In this document: in pieces, positions 37,624-47,291 of the stretch | Position numbering within the stretch: position 1 is the stretch's first letter | Layout of the letters: each line of letters opens with the position of its first letter | Assembly: GCF_000832985.1 (NCBI RefSeq) | Contig: NZ_CP009920.1 | Span: 3,156,501 to 3,220,500 of the forward strand | From: Priestia megaterium NBRC 15308 = ATCC 14581 | GTDB taxonomy: Bacteria; Bacillota; Bacilli; Bacillales; Bacillaceae_H | Direction: 5' to 3' | DNA length: 64,000 nt | Position numbers and translations under genes: made by a program | The notes under the pieces: generated by a model | Database searches by the model: none | What the model saw: the letters and a program-made list of their open reading frames with translations, nothing else | What the model was told of the DNA's origin: nothing

Positions 37624-39033
37624 ATGAACGGACTGGATATGACGGTTATGTTTGTCTATTTTGGCGTATTGGTTGTAGCTGGTATCATTGGCTCGTTAAA
37701 AGCAAAGTCATCAGAAGATTTTATTTTAGCCGGGCGAAACTTAGGGATGTTCATGTATTTAGGATGTTTGTCTGCCGTTATTCTAGGAGGAGCGTCAACG
37801 ATTGGAACGGCTCAGCTTGGCTACGAGCACGGGCTGTCTGGCATTTGGTTCGTGACGATGATTGGACTTGGAATCATTACGCTTGGCACGATTTTTATTA
37901 AGCGGATTTCGTCGTTGAAAGTGACCACTATCAGTGAGCTGCTAGGAAAAAGATATAACGCTCAAGCGCAAATTATCAGCGCCGTTGTTGCCGCTATTTA
38001 TACACTCATGGTATCAGTCACTCAAGTGATTGGAATGGGAACGATCATTCATGCGTTGCTTGGCTGGAACATGACGGCATCAATGCTAATTGGCGGTTCG
38101 ATTGTTTTGTTCTACACGATTTTAGGCGGAATGTGGAGCGTAACGGTCACTGATATTATTCAGTTTGTTGTGATGACGGTCGCGATTTTTGGATTTATGC
38201 TTCCAATGAGCGTATCAGAAGCAGGAGGTTTCAAAGCGCTTGCCGGAGATTTGCCATCATCTTATTTTGATTTTTCATCGATTGGATACGGTCAAATCTT
38301 TCAGTATTTCCTCTTGTATACGCTTGGTATGGCAGTATCTCAAGATATTTGGCAGCGGGTATTTACGGCGCGAACAGAAAAAATTGCGCGAAACGGCTCC
38401 ATTTTTGCAGGTGTGTACAGCATTGCCTACGCGATTGCGGGAAGTGTAATTGGAATGTGTGCGTATTTGCTGCTGCCAAACGCAGAAAGCAGTCAAAGCA
38501 TATTTGCGACGCTTGCAGTTCAAATTCTGCCTCAAGGGTTATTAGGTCTCGTGCTGGCAGGCGTTTGTTCGGCGCTGATGTCAACTGCTTCAGGAACACT
38601 GCTTGCGTCTTCTACGCTGATTAGTAACGATATTATTAAAAAAGTGTGGCTTAAAAATATTTCAGAGAAAAATTATTTAATTTTAACCCGTGTGAATACA
38701 CTTATTGTCGGCGTGCTTGCTATTATTTTTGCTCTTTGGATTCAAGACGTGCTTGTTGCTTTAGACGTTGCGTATGCCATTTTATCAGGAGCGATTTTTG
38801 TTCCGTTTGTTGTGTCGCTGTTTTGGAAAGACATTCATCCAAAAGCAGGAGTTTCAGCGATTGTTGTTAGTACACTAGTAGTACTTGGAGGTCTATTGAT
38901 TGAAGGACTTTCTTCTACTACGCCAATCCTGTACGGAATTTCAAGCAGCATTATTATAATGGCTGGATTTGCGGTTATGGCTCGAAACAAAGAACTGTCT
39001 GACCAAGAGCCGGTAAGCGAAGATGTAAAATAA
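37624..39033 (+). CDS. sodium:solute symporter (SSS family)
   Basis: 469 residues, about 13 helices, AAGGAGG eight bases before the ATG. SSS signs: SSEDFILAGRNLGMFMYLGC near the start, GGASTIGTAQLGYEHG, the sodium-site region VCSALMSTASGTLLASSTLISNDI. Located 63 bases after the aminotransferase, so in the same SigL-driven operon; it probably imports the substrate of that enzyme. Confidence 0.9.
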   Translation: MNGLDMTVMFVYFGVLVVAGIIGSLKAKSSEDFILAGRNLGMFMYLGCLSAVILGGASTIGTAQLGYEHGLSGIWFVTMIGLGIITLGTIFIKRISSLKVTTISELLGKRYNAQAQIISAVVAAIYTLMVSVTQVIGMGTIIHALLGWNMTASMLIGGSIVLFYTILGGMWSVTVTDIIQFVVMTVAIFGFMLPMSVSEAGGFKALAGDLPSSYFDFSSIGYGQIFQYFLLYTLGMAVSQDIWQRVFTARTEKIARNGSIFAGVYSIAYAIAGSVIGMCAYLLLPNAESSQSIFATLAVQILPQGLLGLVLAGVCSALMSTASGTLLASSTLISNDIIKKVWLKNISEKNYLILTRVNTLIVGVLAIIFALWIQDVLVALDVAYAILSGAIFVPFVVSLFWKDIHPKAGVSAIVVSTLVVLGGLLIEGLSSTTPILYGISSSIIIMAGFAVMARNKELSDQEPVSEDVK

Positions 39034-39040
39034 GAAAAGA

Positions 39041-39073
39041 AAGGCTTCTCCTTTACGGTGAGAAGCTTTTTAT
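39041..39073 (+). terminator. terminator of the SigL operon
   Basis: AAGGCTTCTC / GAGAAGCTTTT hairpin and T run after the symporter stop. Confidence 0.85.
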
Positions 39074-39143
39074 ATTCCTGCTTATTATTTTAGCCGGTAA
39101 TCGTACATACTAATGGATATTCCCAAAGAAAAGAGTGTTACAA

Positions 39144-39608
39144 ATGGAACGAACACTGCTAAAAGGGCTAACTGTGTTGTGTGCAGTTCTTTTTCCTTTT
39201 GTTGTAAAAAAACCGAAATTTAAAGAAATGCTGATTGTCTTTTTTGCAAAAGGGATTTTGGCCACGCTTATTGATGCTTATGCTGTAAACACGAATCGAA
39301 TCAAATATCCTGTTCGGCCGTATCCTCGCATTTTTTCAACTAATATTTTATATGATCTGCTGTTTTTTCCTTTGCTAAGTATGGTTTGGGTTAGACAATC
39401 TTATGAAGACAAGCTTCCTGCAATCTTACTAAAAAGCTTGATGTGGAGCGTTCCGATGAGTATCAGCCAGTGGTATTTAGAGAGAAATAGCAATCTGTTT
39501 AAATGGAAAAAGTGGACCATCTTTCATACATTTGCAAGTGTTAGTTTTACATTGCTGACAATCAGGGGGTTAGCTGGCCTTGTCAAAAAAGCAGATAAAA
39601 AGCTATAG
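39144..39608 (+). CDS. CBO0543-type integral membrane protein
   Basis: 154 residues, about four helices with a basic N-terminus and amphipathic linkers (RIKYPVRPYPRIFSTNILYD). The pattern of a YPVR-P-x-x-FxxNILxD block followed by two helices resembles the CBO0543 family of Firmicutes membrane proteins of unknown role. ATG at 39144 preferred over the GTG at 39135; neither has a strong ribosome site. Confidence 0.7.
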   Translation: MERTLLKGLTVLCAVLFPFVVKKPKFKEMLIVFFAKGILATLIDAYAVNTNRIKYPVRPYPRIFSTNILYDLLFFPLLSMVWVRQSYEDKLPAILLKSLMWSVPMSISQWYLERNSNLFKWKKWTIFHTFASVSFTLLTIRGLAGLVKKADKKL

Positions 39609-39632
39609 TTCAGCTTTTTATCTGCTTTTTTA
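39591..39632 (+). terminator. terminator overlapping the end of the CBO0543-type gene
   Basis: Perfect 14-base stem GCAGATAAAAAGCT / AGCTTTTTATCTGC containing the stop codon, then T7. Confidence 0.92.
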
Positions 39633-39707
39633 TGCACAAATCTAGACAACATCTATCAAGCAGGAGTAAACTAAATGCTCAGATTATAGAGATAAGGAGA
39701 TTGTTAC

Positions 39708-41045
39708 ATGAAAAGCAGAACGTCCGTAATGGTTAGTATTGTGCTGGCAATGCTAGTGGCTTCGCTTGATTCAACGATAATGAATACGACGATGCCCGTT
39801 ATTGCAAAAGAGCTTGGAAGGTTTGATTTGTACGCGTGGTCGTTTGCTTCGTACATGATTGCAAGTACGATTTTATCTCCGGTAGCGGGGAGATTATCGG
39901 ATTTATTTGGCCGCAAAAAAGTATTTGGGTTTGGAATTATTGCTTTTTTAATTGGTTCGATGCTTTGCGGCGTGGCGAATACGATGATTCAGCTTGTTCT
40001 TTTCCGTGCGGTTCAAGGAATAGGAGCCGGGTTTATGGTGGCCTTTCCCGCTATTATTGCCGGAGACTTATTTCCTGTAGAGAAAAGAGGGAAAATTCAG
40101 GCGCTCTTTACAACGATGTGGGGATTATCAGCTGTGTTGGCTCCGCTTTTAGGCGCTTTTTTTGTGGATTATTTAACGTGGAGATGGATTTTCTTTATTA
40201 ATTTACCCGTATGTATTGTTTCATTTCTGACGTTAATGCCATATCAAGAAAGCTATAAGCCGAAAAGAGCAAAAGTCGATTACATCGGTGCCATTTTGTT
40301 TGGAGCGGGCGTTACGTCGCTGCTGCTCGTTACGGTAGTGGAACAAAACCGAGTTGTGTATGCAGTAGCGGGACTTATTTTATTAGTGATTTTTTATCTC
40401 CATGAACGAAAACATGCTTCTCCGATTGTCCCGCTGTCTATGTTCCAAAACAAAACGCTGTCATGGATTAATATCAATGCGTTTATTGGAACGGTGGCTT
40501 TATTCGGAACGTCAAGCTACATTCCGTTATTTTTACAGCGAGTAGCGCATCTGTCACTGTTTATGAGCGGAGTTGCGCTGTTAGGAACAGCTGTTGGATG
40601 GATGTCTGTGTCCGTGCCGGCGGGTAAATGGATTTTAAAACACGGCTACAGAAAGCTATTGTTAATTGGAAATGTGCTGCTGGTTGGCTCAGGAACACTG
40701 CTGCTTATGCTAAATGAAAGTCACGGTTTCTTTTATGTGTTTTGCGTCATGATTGTACAAGGACTATCGTTTGGACTGCTTTCTACGGTTGGCGTCATTG
40801 GTGTACAGCAATTAGTAGGCGGACATGAAAGAGGTATTTCAACGTCATTTTTTATGTTTTGCAGAAACATGGGAACAGCAATCGGCGTTACCATTATGGG
40901 TGCTTTGCTGACTTCAGGCGGAAGCTTTATGGCGGGCATTCATCACTTGTTTTTATTTGGCTTTGCCGGAAGCATCGTGGCGTTATTAACTTCCTTAAAA
41001 ATTCAAAACGATACGGAAGCAAAGCACAATCGAGCTGCTAGTTGA
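39708..41045 (+). CDS. MFS drug exporter (DHA2-like)
   Basis: 445 residues, 12-14 helices. Family motifs: LDSTIMNTTMPVIAKELG in helix 1, GRLSDLFGRKKVF (motif A) and LFRAVQGIGAGFMVAFPAI (helix 4), WRWIFFINLPV in helix 6. These are typical of EmrB/QacA-like proton-driven multidrug exporters. AAGGAG precedes the ATG. No regulator is adjacent. Confidence 0.9.
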   Translation: MKSRTSVMVSIVLAMLVASLDSTIMNTTMPVIAKELGRFDLYAWSFASYMIASTILSPVAGRLSDLFGRKKVFGFGIIAFLIGSMLCGVANTMIQLVLFRAVQGIGAGFMVAFPAIIAGDLFPVEKRGKIQALFTTMWGLSAVLAPLLGAFFVDYLTWRWIFFINLPVCIVSFLTLMPYQESYKPKRAKVDYIGAILFGAGVTSLLLVTVVEQNRVVYAVAGLILLVIFYLHERKHASPIVPLSMFQNKTLSWININAFIGTVALFGTSSYIPLFLQRVAHLSLFMSGVALLGTAVGWMSVSVPAGKWILKHGYRKLLLIGNVLLVGSGTLLLMLNESHGFFYVFCVMIVQGLSFGLLSTVGVIGVQQLVGGHERGISTSFFMFCRNMGTAIGVTIMGALLTSGGSFMAGIHHLFLFGFAGSIVALLTSLKIQNDTEAKHNRAAS

Positions 41046-41374
41046 GGGAATTTATGCTAAATATGTTTATTTCATAAAAAAACGGGAAGAAACCAAATAA
41101 GGTCATAGAATTGCCTGATAAATCGTAGGCATATTCTTCTTCTTCTTTCACTTACTACATGTGGGACGCCGGGTATCGGCGTCTTTTTTTGCGTGGTTAT
41201 ACGCAGGTTATATAACAAAACGAATATGTAAAGAATGTTAAATTTAAATAATGGGACTTTTTACAAAAATAAGTCTTTAAATGGCAAAAAACATTAGGTA
41301 TAATTTAGTAGTCATTTAGCATATTTTAGAAATGTTTGACTGAGTTTGTACGAAAAAGTGAAAGGGGATATTTC
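41046..41374 (+). other. intergenic stretch with a terminator
   Basis: 329 bases between the MFS and RND genes. A strong terminator GACGCCG / CGGCGTC with T7 lies at 41165-41190, about 120 bases after the MFS stop. The remainder is AT-rich with no frame or repeat seen. Confidence 0.7.
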
Positions 41375-44300
41375 ATGTCATGGCTCACCAAATGGTCGTT
41401 CAAAAACAAAGCGGCTATTACCATTATGTCTATTTTAATTTTAGCTTTAGGAGTCATTAGTTATTTTACACTTCCAATGGAGTTCCTGCCGACCGCTGAT
41501 CAGCCTCAAGTGTCAGTAGTGGTTATGGGGCAAGGAACGGATGCAGACTCGATGGAAAAACAAGTGACGTCACCGATTGAAGAAGCGGTAGCTGGTGTTA
41601 AAGGAAAAAGCAACGTGTATTCGACGACGGGAGACGGCTATTCCAAAATCGATATTTCATTTGAATCCAAAACGGATATGAAAGAAGCAAAAACAAACGT
41701 CCAAGAAGCGCTGTCTTCGGTGCAGCTTCCAGCCAGCGTATCAAAGCCTAATGTTATTCAATTAAATACCTCTATGATTCCTATCGCAGATATTTCACTT
41801 ACATTTAAAGAAGGATTAACAAGAGACAATCTGGATCTTGCAGAGAAAAAACTGATCCCTAAATATAAAGACGTTAAAGGCATTGCGAGTGTTCAAACGT
41901 ATGGAACAGCGGATTCCTACGTGTCTATTAAAGTTGATAATAAAAAATTGTCACAAAAGAACGTGACGATTGATAAAGTCATCAGCGTGTTAGAAGGAAA
42001 AAACACGTCGCTTGCAGTTGGAGAAAAAGTCATTAATAACAAGTCGAGCAACATCAACGTAACAGGTAAAATTGACAGCTTGGACAAAGTGAAAAAGCTG
42101 CCGGTTGCACCGAATGTAACGCTAGGGGACCTTGCAAAAGTAGAGGTGAAAAAGCCTGAAGGCGTCGTGACGCATATTAACGGAAAAGATGCACTTTTAC
42201 TTATTGTGACAAAAGACAGTCACTCAAACGCCGTTAGCATTACAAAAGAAGTAAAAAAACTGTCTCAGCAAATTAACAAAGACTATAACAATGTGCACGC
42301 TTCTGTATTTTTTGCAACAGGGGACAGCGTACAAAACTCTGTTCATTCCATGATGAAAGAAGTGTTGCTAGGCGCACTTTTTGCGACCGTTGTCATCATG
42401 CTGTTTTTACGCAGCGTTCGCTCTACGTTTATCACAATTGTATCCATTCCTTTATCGCTTTGCTTTACGCTGTTCTTACTGTCTAAATCAGGCGTAACGC
42501 TCAATATTTTAACGCTTGGAGGAGTAGCGGTAGCGATTGGTAGGTTGGTAGATGATAGTATCGTTGTTATTGAAAACATCTTCCGGAAAATGCAAAAAGA
42601 AGAGTTTTCGCTTGGTTTAATTATTGATGCGACAAAAGAAGTAGGCTCTGCTATTACCGCTTCTACGTTAACGACAGTAGCTGTCTTTTTACCAATCGGC
42701 CTTGTAAACGGAGGGCTTCAGGACTTTATGCTTCCGTTTGCTCTAACGCTGACGTATTCACTGCTGTCTTCATTAATTGTGGCGCTTACGGTTGTACCGT
42801 TAATGAGTGCGGGATTATTAAAAAATGAAAAACTTCGCAAGCACAAGCAGCCGGTTCGTTTTACAAAGGTCATTACGTGGTCGCTTAATCATAAATGGGT
42901 TGTGCTGCTGCTTTCGCTTCTTTTATTTGTCGGATCTATTGGCGCGTACACAATGATGCCTAAAGGAGCGGTTGATAACTCTTCATCTGACTTTGTAAGC
43001 ACAACGTTAAGCTATCCAAACAACACGCCAATTAAGACCGTAGAAGAAAAATCACTGCAGCTTGAACGCTATATTTTAGCTCAAAAAGAAGTAAAAGAGG
43101 TATATATGCAGCTTGGTAATACGGATGAAGGAGCCAAGTGGGGAGACGTTGGTTCGCCTACTGAAGCTACGTATACGATTATCGTAAAAGACAGTGGAAA
43201 CATTGATTCGCTGATGAAACGAATCCAAAATCAAAAGAAGCTCTATGACGGAGGCGATCTTAGCGTCAGTGCTGCTTCACTCATGGGAGCGTCCACTACT
43301 TCCATTACCGTTGATGTGATTGGAAACGACATGAACAAGTTAGAAAAAACAGCAAGCAGCATTAAGAAAGAAATCAGCGATATAAAAGGAGTAGACAAAG
43401 TTTCTACGAACCAAGACGAAAAGAAAACGATTTACTCTTTAGACGTAGATCCAACAAAAGCGAATACGCAGCAAGTAGCGCAGCAGCTTGGCGTTATGCT
43501 GAACAAAACGCCGATTGGAGCGATAGATTTAGAAGGCAAGCAAGCAAACGTACTTCTTGAATCTGTCTTAAATCCAACGTCACCAAAAGAGCTAAAAGAT
43601 ATTTCTATTATGACAGAGACAGGACCGTCGCCTGTTTCAAAAGTGGCTTCGCTAACGCAAGCTGAAAAGCCGACCAATCAGTTTCATAAAAATGGAGACC
43701 CATATATTCAAGTAACAGCAGATGTCAATCCAGAAAAGCTTTCAGAGATTAATAAAAACATCCAAACAGCGATTTTTGGAGACGGTAAGAGTAAAGGACT
43801 GTCGATTTCAAAAGATGTTGACGTTGTAATTGGAGGAGCAAGCACGCAGCAAGGAGAAGATTTCTCTGACTTGTTCATTACGATGCTCGTGTCAATTGGT
43901 ATTGTGTTCTTAATTATGGTGATTACGTTTAAAACAATCCGCACGCCGTTTGCGATTTTATTCTCACTTCCGCTTGCAGCAATCGGTGCCGTTTTAGGGT
44001 TATTAATCAGCCGCATTCCAGTAGACGTAACAGCTCTACTTGGAGCACTGATGCTGATTGGTATTGTTGTAACGAATGCCATTGTACTATTAGACCGCGT
44101 GAAGCAAAATGAAAAGAAAATGATTATGCGCGATGCGATTGTCGAAGCAGCCGCTACGCGTATGCGTCCAATTGTTATGACGTCTGCTGCTACGATTTGT
44201 GCGATGCTGCCGCTTTTATTTAAACAAAGCGAAAGCGGAAGCCTCGTTTCTCAAAGTCTAGCAGTCGTTGTAATCGGAGGATTGGCCGTTGCGACTCTTC

Positions 44301-44404
44301 TTACGCTTGTAGTCATTCCGGTTGTATATGAACTGCTTCATTTCAGAAAATCGAAAAAGCAAAGAATACAGCAAAAACAACAGGAAGACGTAACGCCGCT
44401 ATAA
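41375..44404 (+). CDS. RND-family efflux transporter (AcrB/SwrC-like)
   Basis: 1009 residues with the RND layout: helix 1, a large external domain (~35-320), helices 2-7 (IGRLVDDSIVVIENI in helix 4 carries the paired Asp residues of the proton relay), a second external domain, helices 8-12 ending in an EAAATRMRPIVMTSAATICA segment. ATG at 41375 follows AAAGGGGATATTTC; a longer frame from 41336 adds non-RND residues. In Bacillus, SwrC-type members export lipopeptides and other toxic amphiphiles without an outer-membrane partner. No adaptor gene nearby. Confidence 0.93.
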   Translation: MSWLTKWSFKNKAAITIMSILILALGVISYFTLPMEFLPTADQPQVSVVVMGQGTDADSMEKQVTSPIEEAVAGVKGKSNVYSTTGDGYSKIDISFESKTDMKEAKTNVQEALSSVQLPASVSKPNVIQLNTSMIPIADISLTFKEGLTRDNLDLAEKKLIPKYKDVKGIASVQTYGTADSYVSIKVDNKKLSQKNVTIDKVISVLEGKNTSLAVGEKVINNKSSNINVTGKIDSLDKVKKLPVAPNVTLGDLAKVEVKKPEGVVTHINGKDALLLIVTKDSHSNAVSITKEVKKLSQQINKDYNNVHASVFFATGDSVQNSVHSMMKEVLLGALFATVVIMLFLRSVRSTFITIVSIPLSLCFTLFLLSKSGVTLNILTLGGVAVAIGRLVDDSIVVIENIFRKMQKEEFSLGLIIDATKEVGSAITASTLTTVAVFLPIGLVNGGLQDFMLPFALTLTYSLLSSLIVALTVVPLMSAGLLKNEKLRKHKQPVRFTKVITWSLNHKWVVLLLSLLLFVGSIGAYTMMPKGAVDNSSSDFVSTTLSYPNNTPIKTVEEKSLQLERYILAQKEVKEVYMQLGNTDEGAKWGDVGSPTEATYTIIVKDSGNIDSLMKRIQNQKKLYDGGDLSVSAASLMGASTTSITVDVIGNDMNKLEKTASSIKKEISDIKGVDKVSTNQDEKKTIYSLDVDPTKANTQQVAQQLGVMLNKTPIGAIDLEGKQANVLLESVLNPTSPKELKDISIMTETGPSPVSKVASLTQAEKPTNQFHKNGDPYIQVTADVNPEKLSEINKNIQTAIFGDGKSKGLSISKDVDVVIGGASTQQGEDFSDLFITMLVSIGIVFLIMVITFKTIRTPFAILFSLPLAAIGAVLGLLISRIPVDVTALLGALMLIGIVVTNAIVLLDRVKQNEKKMIMRDAIVEAAATRMRPIVMTSAATICAMLPLLFKQSESGSLVSQSLAVVVIGGLAVATLLTLVVIPVVYELLHFRKSKKQRIQQKQQEDVTPL

Positions 44405-44409
44405 TGTTT

Positions 44410-44761
44410 AAAAGAGGTTAGGACATAAGTATTTTAGTTGAAGAAAAATCCGAACGATGAATTGAGATTCTTGAGAGAGAATCCGACTCGTTCGGATTTT
44501 TTTATTGGTAAAGTGAACGTAGGTTTCATGTCTCTAGTTGCTTTTAGTTGGTGATTGGAGGGCAAGACGAAGACTCCTGCGGGAAAAGCGGAACAGGTGA
44601 GACCCCGCAGGAGCACAAGCGACGAGGAGGCTCACCGTCCGCCCGCGGAAAGCGAAGTCTTGCATGGGAATCACCAGCGGTGTCACAAGCGGCTCAGCTC
44701 ATTCTCTCATTTGTTTGTCTTTAGCTGGAATTGATTTGGGTACGTTCCAGCCTCTTTTTTA
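44410..44761 (+). repeat. dispersed foldback repeat, copy G (full length)
   Basis: Left end AAAGAGGTTAGGACATAAG six bases after the RND stop, hairpin AAAAATCCGAACGATGAATT ... CGACTCGTTCGGATTTTTTT, full core 44550-44674 with arms GGCAAGACGAAGACTCCTGC and CGCGGAAAGCGAAGTCTTGC, right end ACGTTCCAGCCTCTTTTTT. The two ends are imperfect inverted repeats. Confidence 0.9.
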
Positions 44762-44815
44762 TGAAACTTTTGGCTAGTAAAACGTATAGTTAGATAAAGA
44801 AATGGAGGGGATAAT

Positions 44816-44989
44816 ATGTTTGGAACAAAAGAGCAGTGTTCTGTTTGTCAAAAAGAAATTCAGCCGAATGAAGAAGTATGGACGCGGATGAAGTATCCAA
44901 GTAAAAGAGGCATGACCGAAATTAAAGCTTTTCTACATCAAGAGGCGCAGTTTGTATGCATGGACTGTTTTGAAAAAACAAAAAAATGA
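44816..44989 (+). CDS. small zinc-ribbon-like protein
   Basis: 57 residues with two Cys pairs, QCSVCQKE near the start and FVCMDCFEK near the end, the four-Cys arrangement of a small zinc ribbon. GGAGGGG precedes the ATG. No membrane segment. The function is not known to me; such proteins sometimes carry misleading transporter annotations. Confidence 0.78.
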   Translation: MFGTKEQCSVCQKEIQPNEEVWTRMKYPSKRGMTEIKAFLHQEAQFVCMDCFEKTKK

Positions 44990-45019
44990 GTCAAATGCAC
45001 ATGTTCTCTTTTCAAAATA

Positions 45020-45066
45020 TTGACATAGTATATTTTATAGTTTAATATTTAGATAATTATCTAAAT
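45020..45066 (+). promoter_or_regulatory. SigA promoter and SdpR-type operator of sdpRI
   Basis: TTGACA (45020-45025), 17-base spacer, TAATAT (45043-45048). A perfect 20-base palindrome ATTTAGATAATTATCTAAAT (45047-45066) starts at the -10 and covers the start point, as expected for autorepression by an ArsR-type dimer. Confidence 0.82.
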
Positions 45067-45094
45067 ACTTAAATACGATGGAGATGAACTTCAA

Positions 45095-45358
45095 TTGAAT
45101 GAAACGTTTAAAGCCTTAGCGGATCCTACTCGCAGAAAGATTTTAGAGCTGCTAAAAGAGCGGGATTTAACCGCAGGAGAAATTTCCGAGTATTTTAATA
45201 TGACCAAACCAAGCATCTCAAATCATTTAAAAATCTTGAAGCAAGCAGACCTCGTTCAAGATGAAAAAAGAGGGCAGTTTGTGATTTATTCGTTAAATAC
45301 AACCGTTTTTCAAGATTTAATCGGCTGGTTTTTCAGCTTTCAGAAAGGAGAGAGTTAA
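45095..45358 (+). CDS. sdpR: SdpR-type ArsR-family autorepressor
   Basis: 87 residues, ArsR winged helix (FKALADPTRRKILELLKERD, EISEYFNMTKPSISNHLKIL) without metal-binding Cys. Closely resembles B. subtilis SdpR, which represses sdpRI until the toxin-bound SdpI sequesters it at the membrane. Start is TTG at 45095 with GGAG 11 bases before; the nearby ATGs are out of frame. Directly followed by sdpI with no gap. Confidence 0.92.
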   Translation: MNETFKALADPTRRKILELLKERDLTAGEISEYFNMTKPSISNHLKILKQADLVQDEKRGQFVIYSLNTTVFQDLIGWFFSFQKGES

Positions 45359-45997
45359 ATGAAAAAGCACGTATTTCCTTTAGGCATTACCCTTTTAACC
45401 CTGGTTGCATGGCTCATTGCACTGCCACACCTACCAGCTACGATGCCCATTCACTGGGGAGCAAATGGAGAAGCAGACGGATTTGCAACGAAGATCAACG
45501 CAATGATCTTAACAGTAGGCATCATGGTACTAATTTATTTTATCATCGCATTTGTTCCGCGAATTGACCCGCGTAAAGAAAATTATAAATACTTTTCAAA
45601 AACGTATAACATCGTGTTAAACGCTGTACTGCTATTATTCTTTTTTGTAAATATGAGTACTATTTTACAGGGGCTGGGCTATAACATGCCGATGGCGTAC
45701 ATTGCTCCGATTATGGCTGGACTCGTTTTTATCATTATTGGAAACTACTTGCAGCGCGTGCGCTCGAACTATTTTATGGGGATTCGTACACCGTGGACAT
45801 TGAGCAATGAAACCGTATGGAAAAAGACGCATCGTTTATCTGGAAAGCTCTTTTTTATCGGCGGACTGCTGATTCTTATTAGCGCTTTTTTACCAGATGG
45901 ATACAAGTCCGTTATCATGTGGGGTAGTATCGTTCTGTGCGTGGCGATTCCTTATCTGTATTCGTACTTGGCGTATAAAAAAGAAATGAATATGTAA
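45359..45997 (+). CDS. sdpI: SdpI-family immunity/signal protein
   Basis: 212 residues with about six helices. SdpI features: the PATMPIHWGANGEADGFATK loop and the C-terminal NYFMGIRTPWTLSNETVWKK-THRLSGKLF block. In B. subtilis SdpI both gives immunity to the SdpC toxin and recruits SdpR. ATG immediately after the sdpR stop. No sdpABC toxin genes are in the window, so this is an orphan sensing/immunity pair here. Confidence 0.93.
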   Translation: MKKHVFPLGITLLTLVAWLIALPHLPATMPIHWGANGEADGFATKINAMILTVGIMVLIYFIIAFVPRIDPRKENYKYFSKTYNIVLNAVLLLFFFVNMSTILQGLGYNMPMAYIAPIMAGLVFIIIGNYLQRVRSNYFMGIRTPWTLSNETVWKKTHRLSGKLFFIGGLLILISAFLPDGYKSVIMWGSIVLCVAIPYLYSYLAYKKEMNM

Positions 45998-46003
45998 GCA
46001 TAC

Positions 46004-46035
46004 AAAAAATCCGGTGAACATACCGGATTTTTTTA
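46004..46035 (+). terminator. terminator after sdpRI
   Basis: AAAAATCCGGT / ACCGGATTTTT stem, 6-base loop, T run. Confidence 0.9.
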
Positions 46036-46145
46036 TGGATAATATATCAGCCGTAACGCCACCGTTCGTGTCACGCCGGCTGTTGGGAATAAATACAGCA
46101 TAAAGTATGAAACGCGTTTCAGGTCAAGAGCCGCTATGAAAAAAC

Positions 46146-47138
46146 TTACATTTGCTTACGATCACTTGCTTCAGGCGGCTTTTCAATCCACCCATTTTTA
46201 ATCATCACTTCACTGCAGCGCCCCGCTACTTTTAAGTCTCGTAAAATACACGCTTCACAGTGCCCGACAATATCGAGCCTCATGCTTGTGGTCATTGCCG
46301 TTGCGTAATAAGTAATGGCTACTTTAAACATTGCGCCTGCGTGAAACGTCATCAGCTTTTCTGAAAAAGGCGCATGCGTAGACGTTGTGATTTCATTATC
46401 CAAAAGCGGAGGCGTATGAAGGTTTTCTTCGTGCATAATGGAAGAATAAAGCTCAATATGCTTGTGGGCCACATCAAGACCGGTCTCCATTACTTTCTTC
46501 ACATCTTTTCGTTTGCTCACTTGTTTAAAAGCAATTAAAAGCGCTTTGGTTGCCATGCTTTTGCGTAAATTAAAATAAATATTCCCGGCTTCCGTTGTGT
46601 TTAAAAGGCGCTGCTTGCCGACAAAATCAAGAGCGTAAGACAAATCTATGATCGGCTCTTGTTTTTTTGGATTTAAAAAATAAGGAGCAGGCACATAAAG
46701 ATTTTTTGCTAAAAGCAAATCGAGCGACCGATTGTAGATTTCCATCGCATCTAAATTACATTTATGATAATAATCTCGAATATCTCGGCGAACCGAAACG
46801 CTAAATGAAATGCCATACCCTGACAAGCCGTGAATAGTCATGTCGTGAAGATACTTCAGCCAAAACGAGTCTGTAAAAAGAGGAGGTGCGTGCAAATCCA
46901 CATCTTCATCTGTAAATCCGTTCGGCAGCGGAAAATGCTCGGCATGAAAAATGGCAGTAAGCAGCTTAATATGCTTTTTTGATAACTCCAGAGAAAAGGC
47001 AAACAGCGACCGAATCTCGGCATCCGTTACCGTTGCTAGAACGTGTTTTGCTACGCAAGCCGCCAGCGTATCCTGGTGATACTGCGCGCATAGACTCGTT
47101 ATTTCAGGCGAAGTCAAACGCTTGCTTTCTGCGTTCAA
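46146..47138 (-). CDS. DUF3231 family protein (two helical repeats)
   Basis: 330 residues, soluble, mostly helical, in two related halves: about 8-155 and 170-320. Each half has an ExxxL-x-x-x-H/K pattern (SLELSKKHIKLLTAIFHAEH; GLDVAHKHIELYSSIMHEEN), as in ferritin-like or CotF-like four-helix bundles. DUF3231 proteins are frequent in Bacillus and have been linked to spores. The segment before the second half contains FRKSM-like basic helix. Function unknown. GGAGG lies just before the start on the reverse strand. Confidence 0.85.
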   Translation of the reverse strand: MNAESKRLTSPEITSLCAQYHQDTLAACVAKHVLATVTDAEIRSLFAFSLELSKKHIKLLTAIFHAEHFPLPNGFTDEDVDLHAPPLFTDSFWLKYLHDMTIHGLSGYGISFSVSVRRDIRDYYHKCNLDAMEIYNRSLDLLLAKNLYVPAPYFLNPKKQEPIIDLSYALDFVGKQRLLNTTEAGNIYFNLRKSMATKALLIAFKQVSKRKDVKKVMETGLDVAHKHIELYSSIMHEENLHTPPLLDNEITTSTHAPFSEKLMTFHAGAMFKVAITYYATAMTTSMRLDIVGHCEACILRDLKVAGRCSEVMIKNGWIEKPPEASDRKQM

Positions 47139-47246
47139 TTGGCTTTCCTCCTATCTATAAAAATGGTACGTATTTATAAAAAACAGATAAGTATAGTGTG
47201 AACAAGGGTGTGTTAAATTATTCCACATTTAAATTGAAACCAAAAT

Positions 47247-47280
47247 AGAAAAAAGACCTGCTCGGTAAAGAGCAGATCTC
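47247..47280 (-). terminator. terminator after the cupin gene
   Basis: Reverse strand: AGATCTGCTC / GAGCAGGTCT stem followed by TTTTTTC, just 3' of the cupin stop. Confidence 0.82.
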
Positions 47281-47291
47281 TATGTATTGGT

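Noticed and set aside
46108-46121. Perfect palindrome TGAAACGCGTTTCA, considered as a catabolite-response (cre) site.
   Set aside because: The central bases are GC where cre needs CG, and it lies between the 3' ends of two converging genes, not at a promoter.
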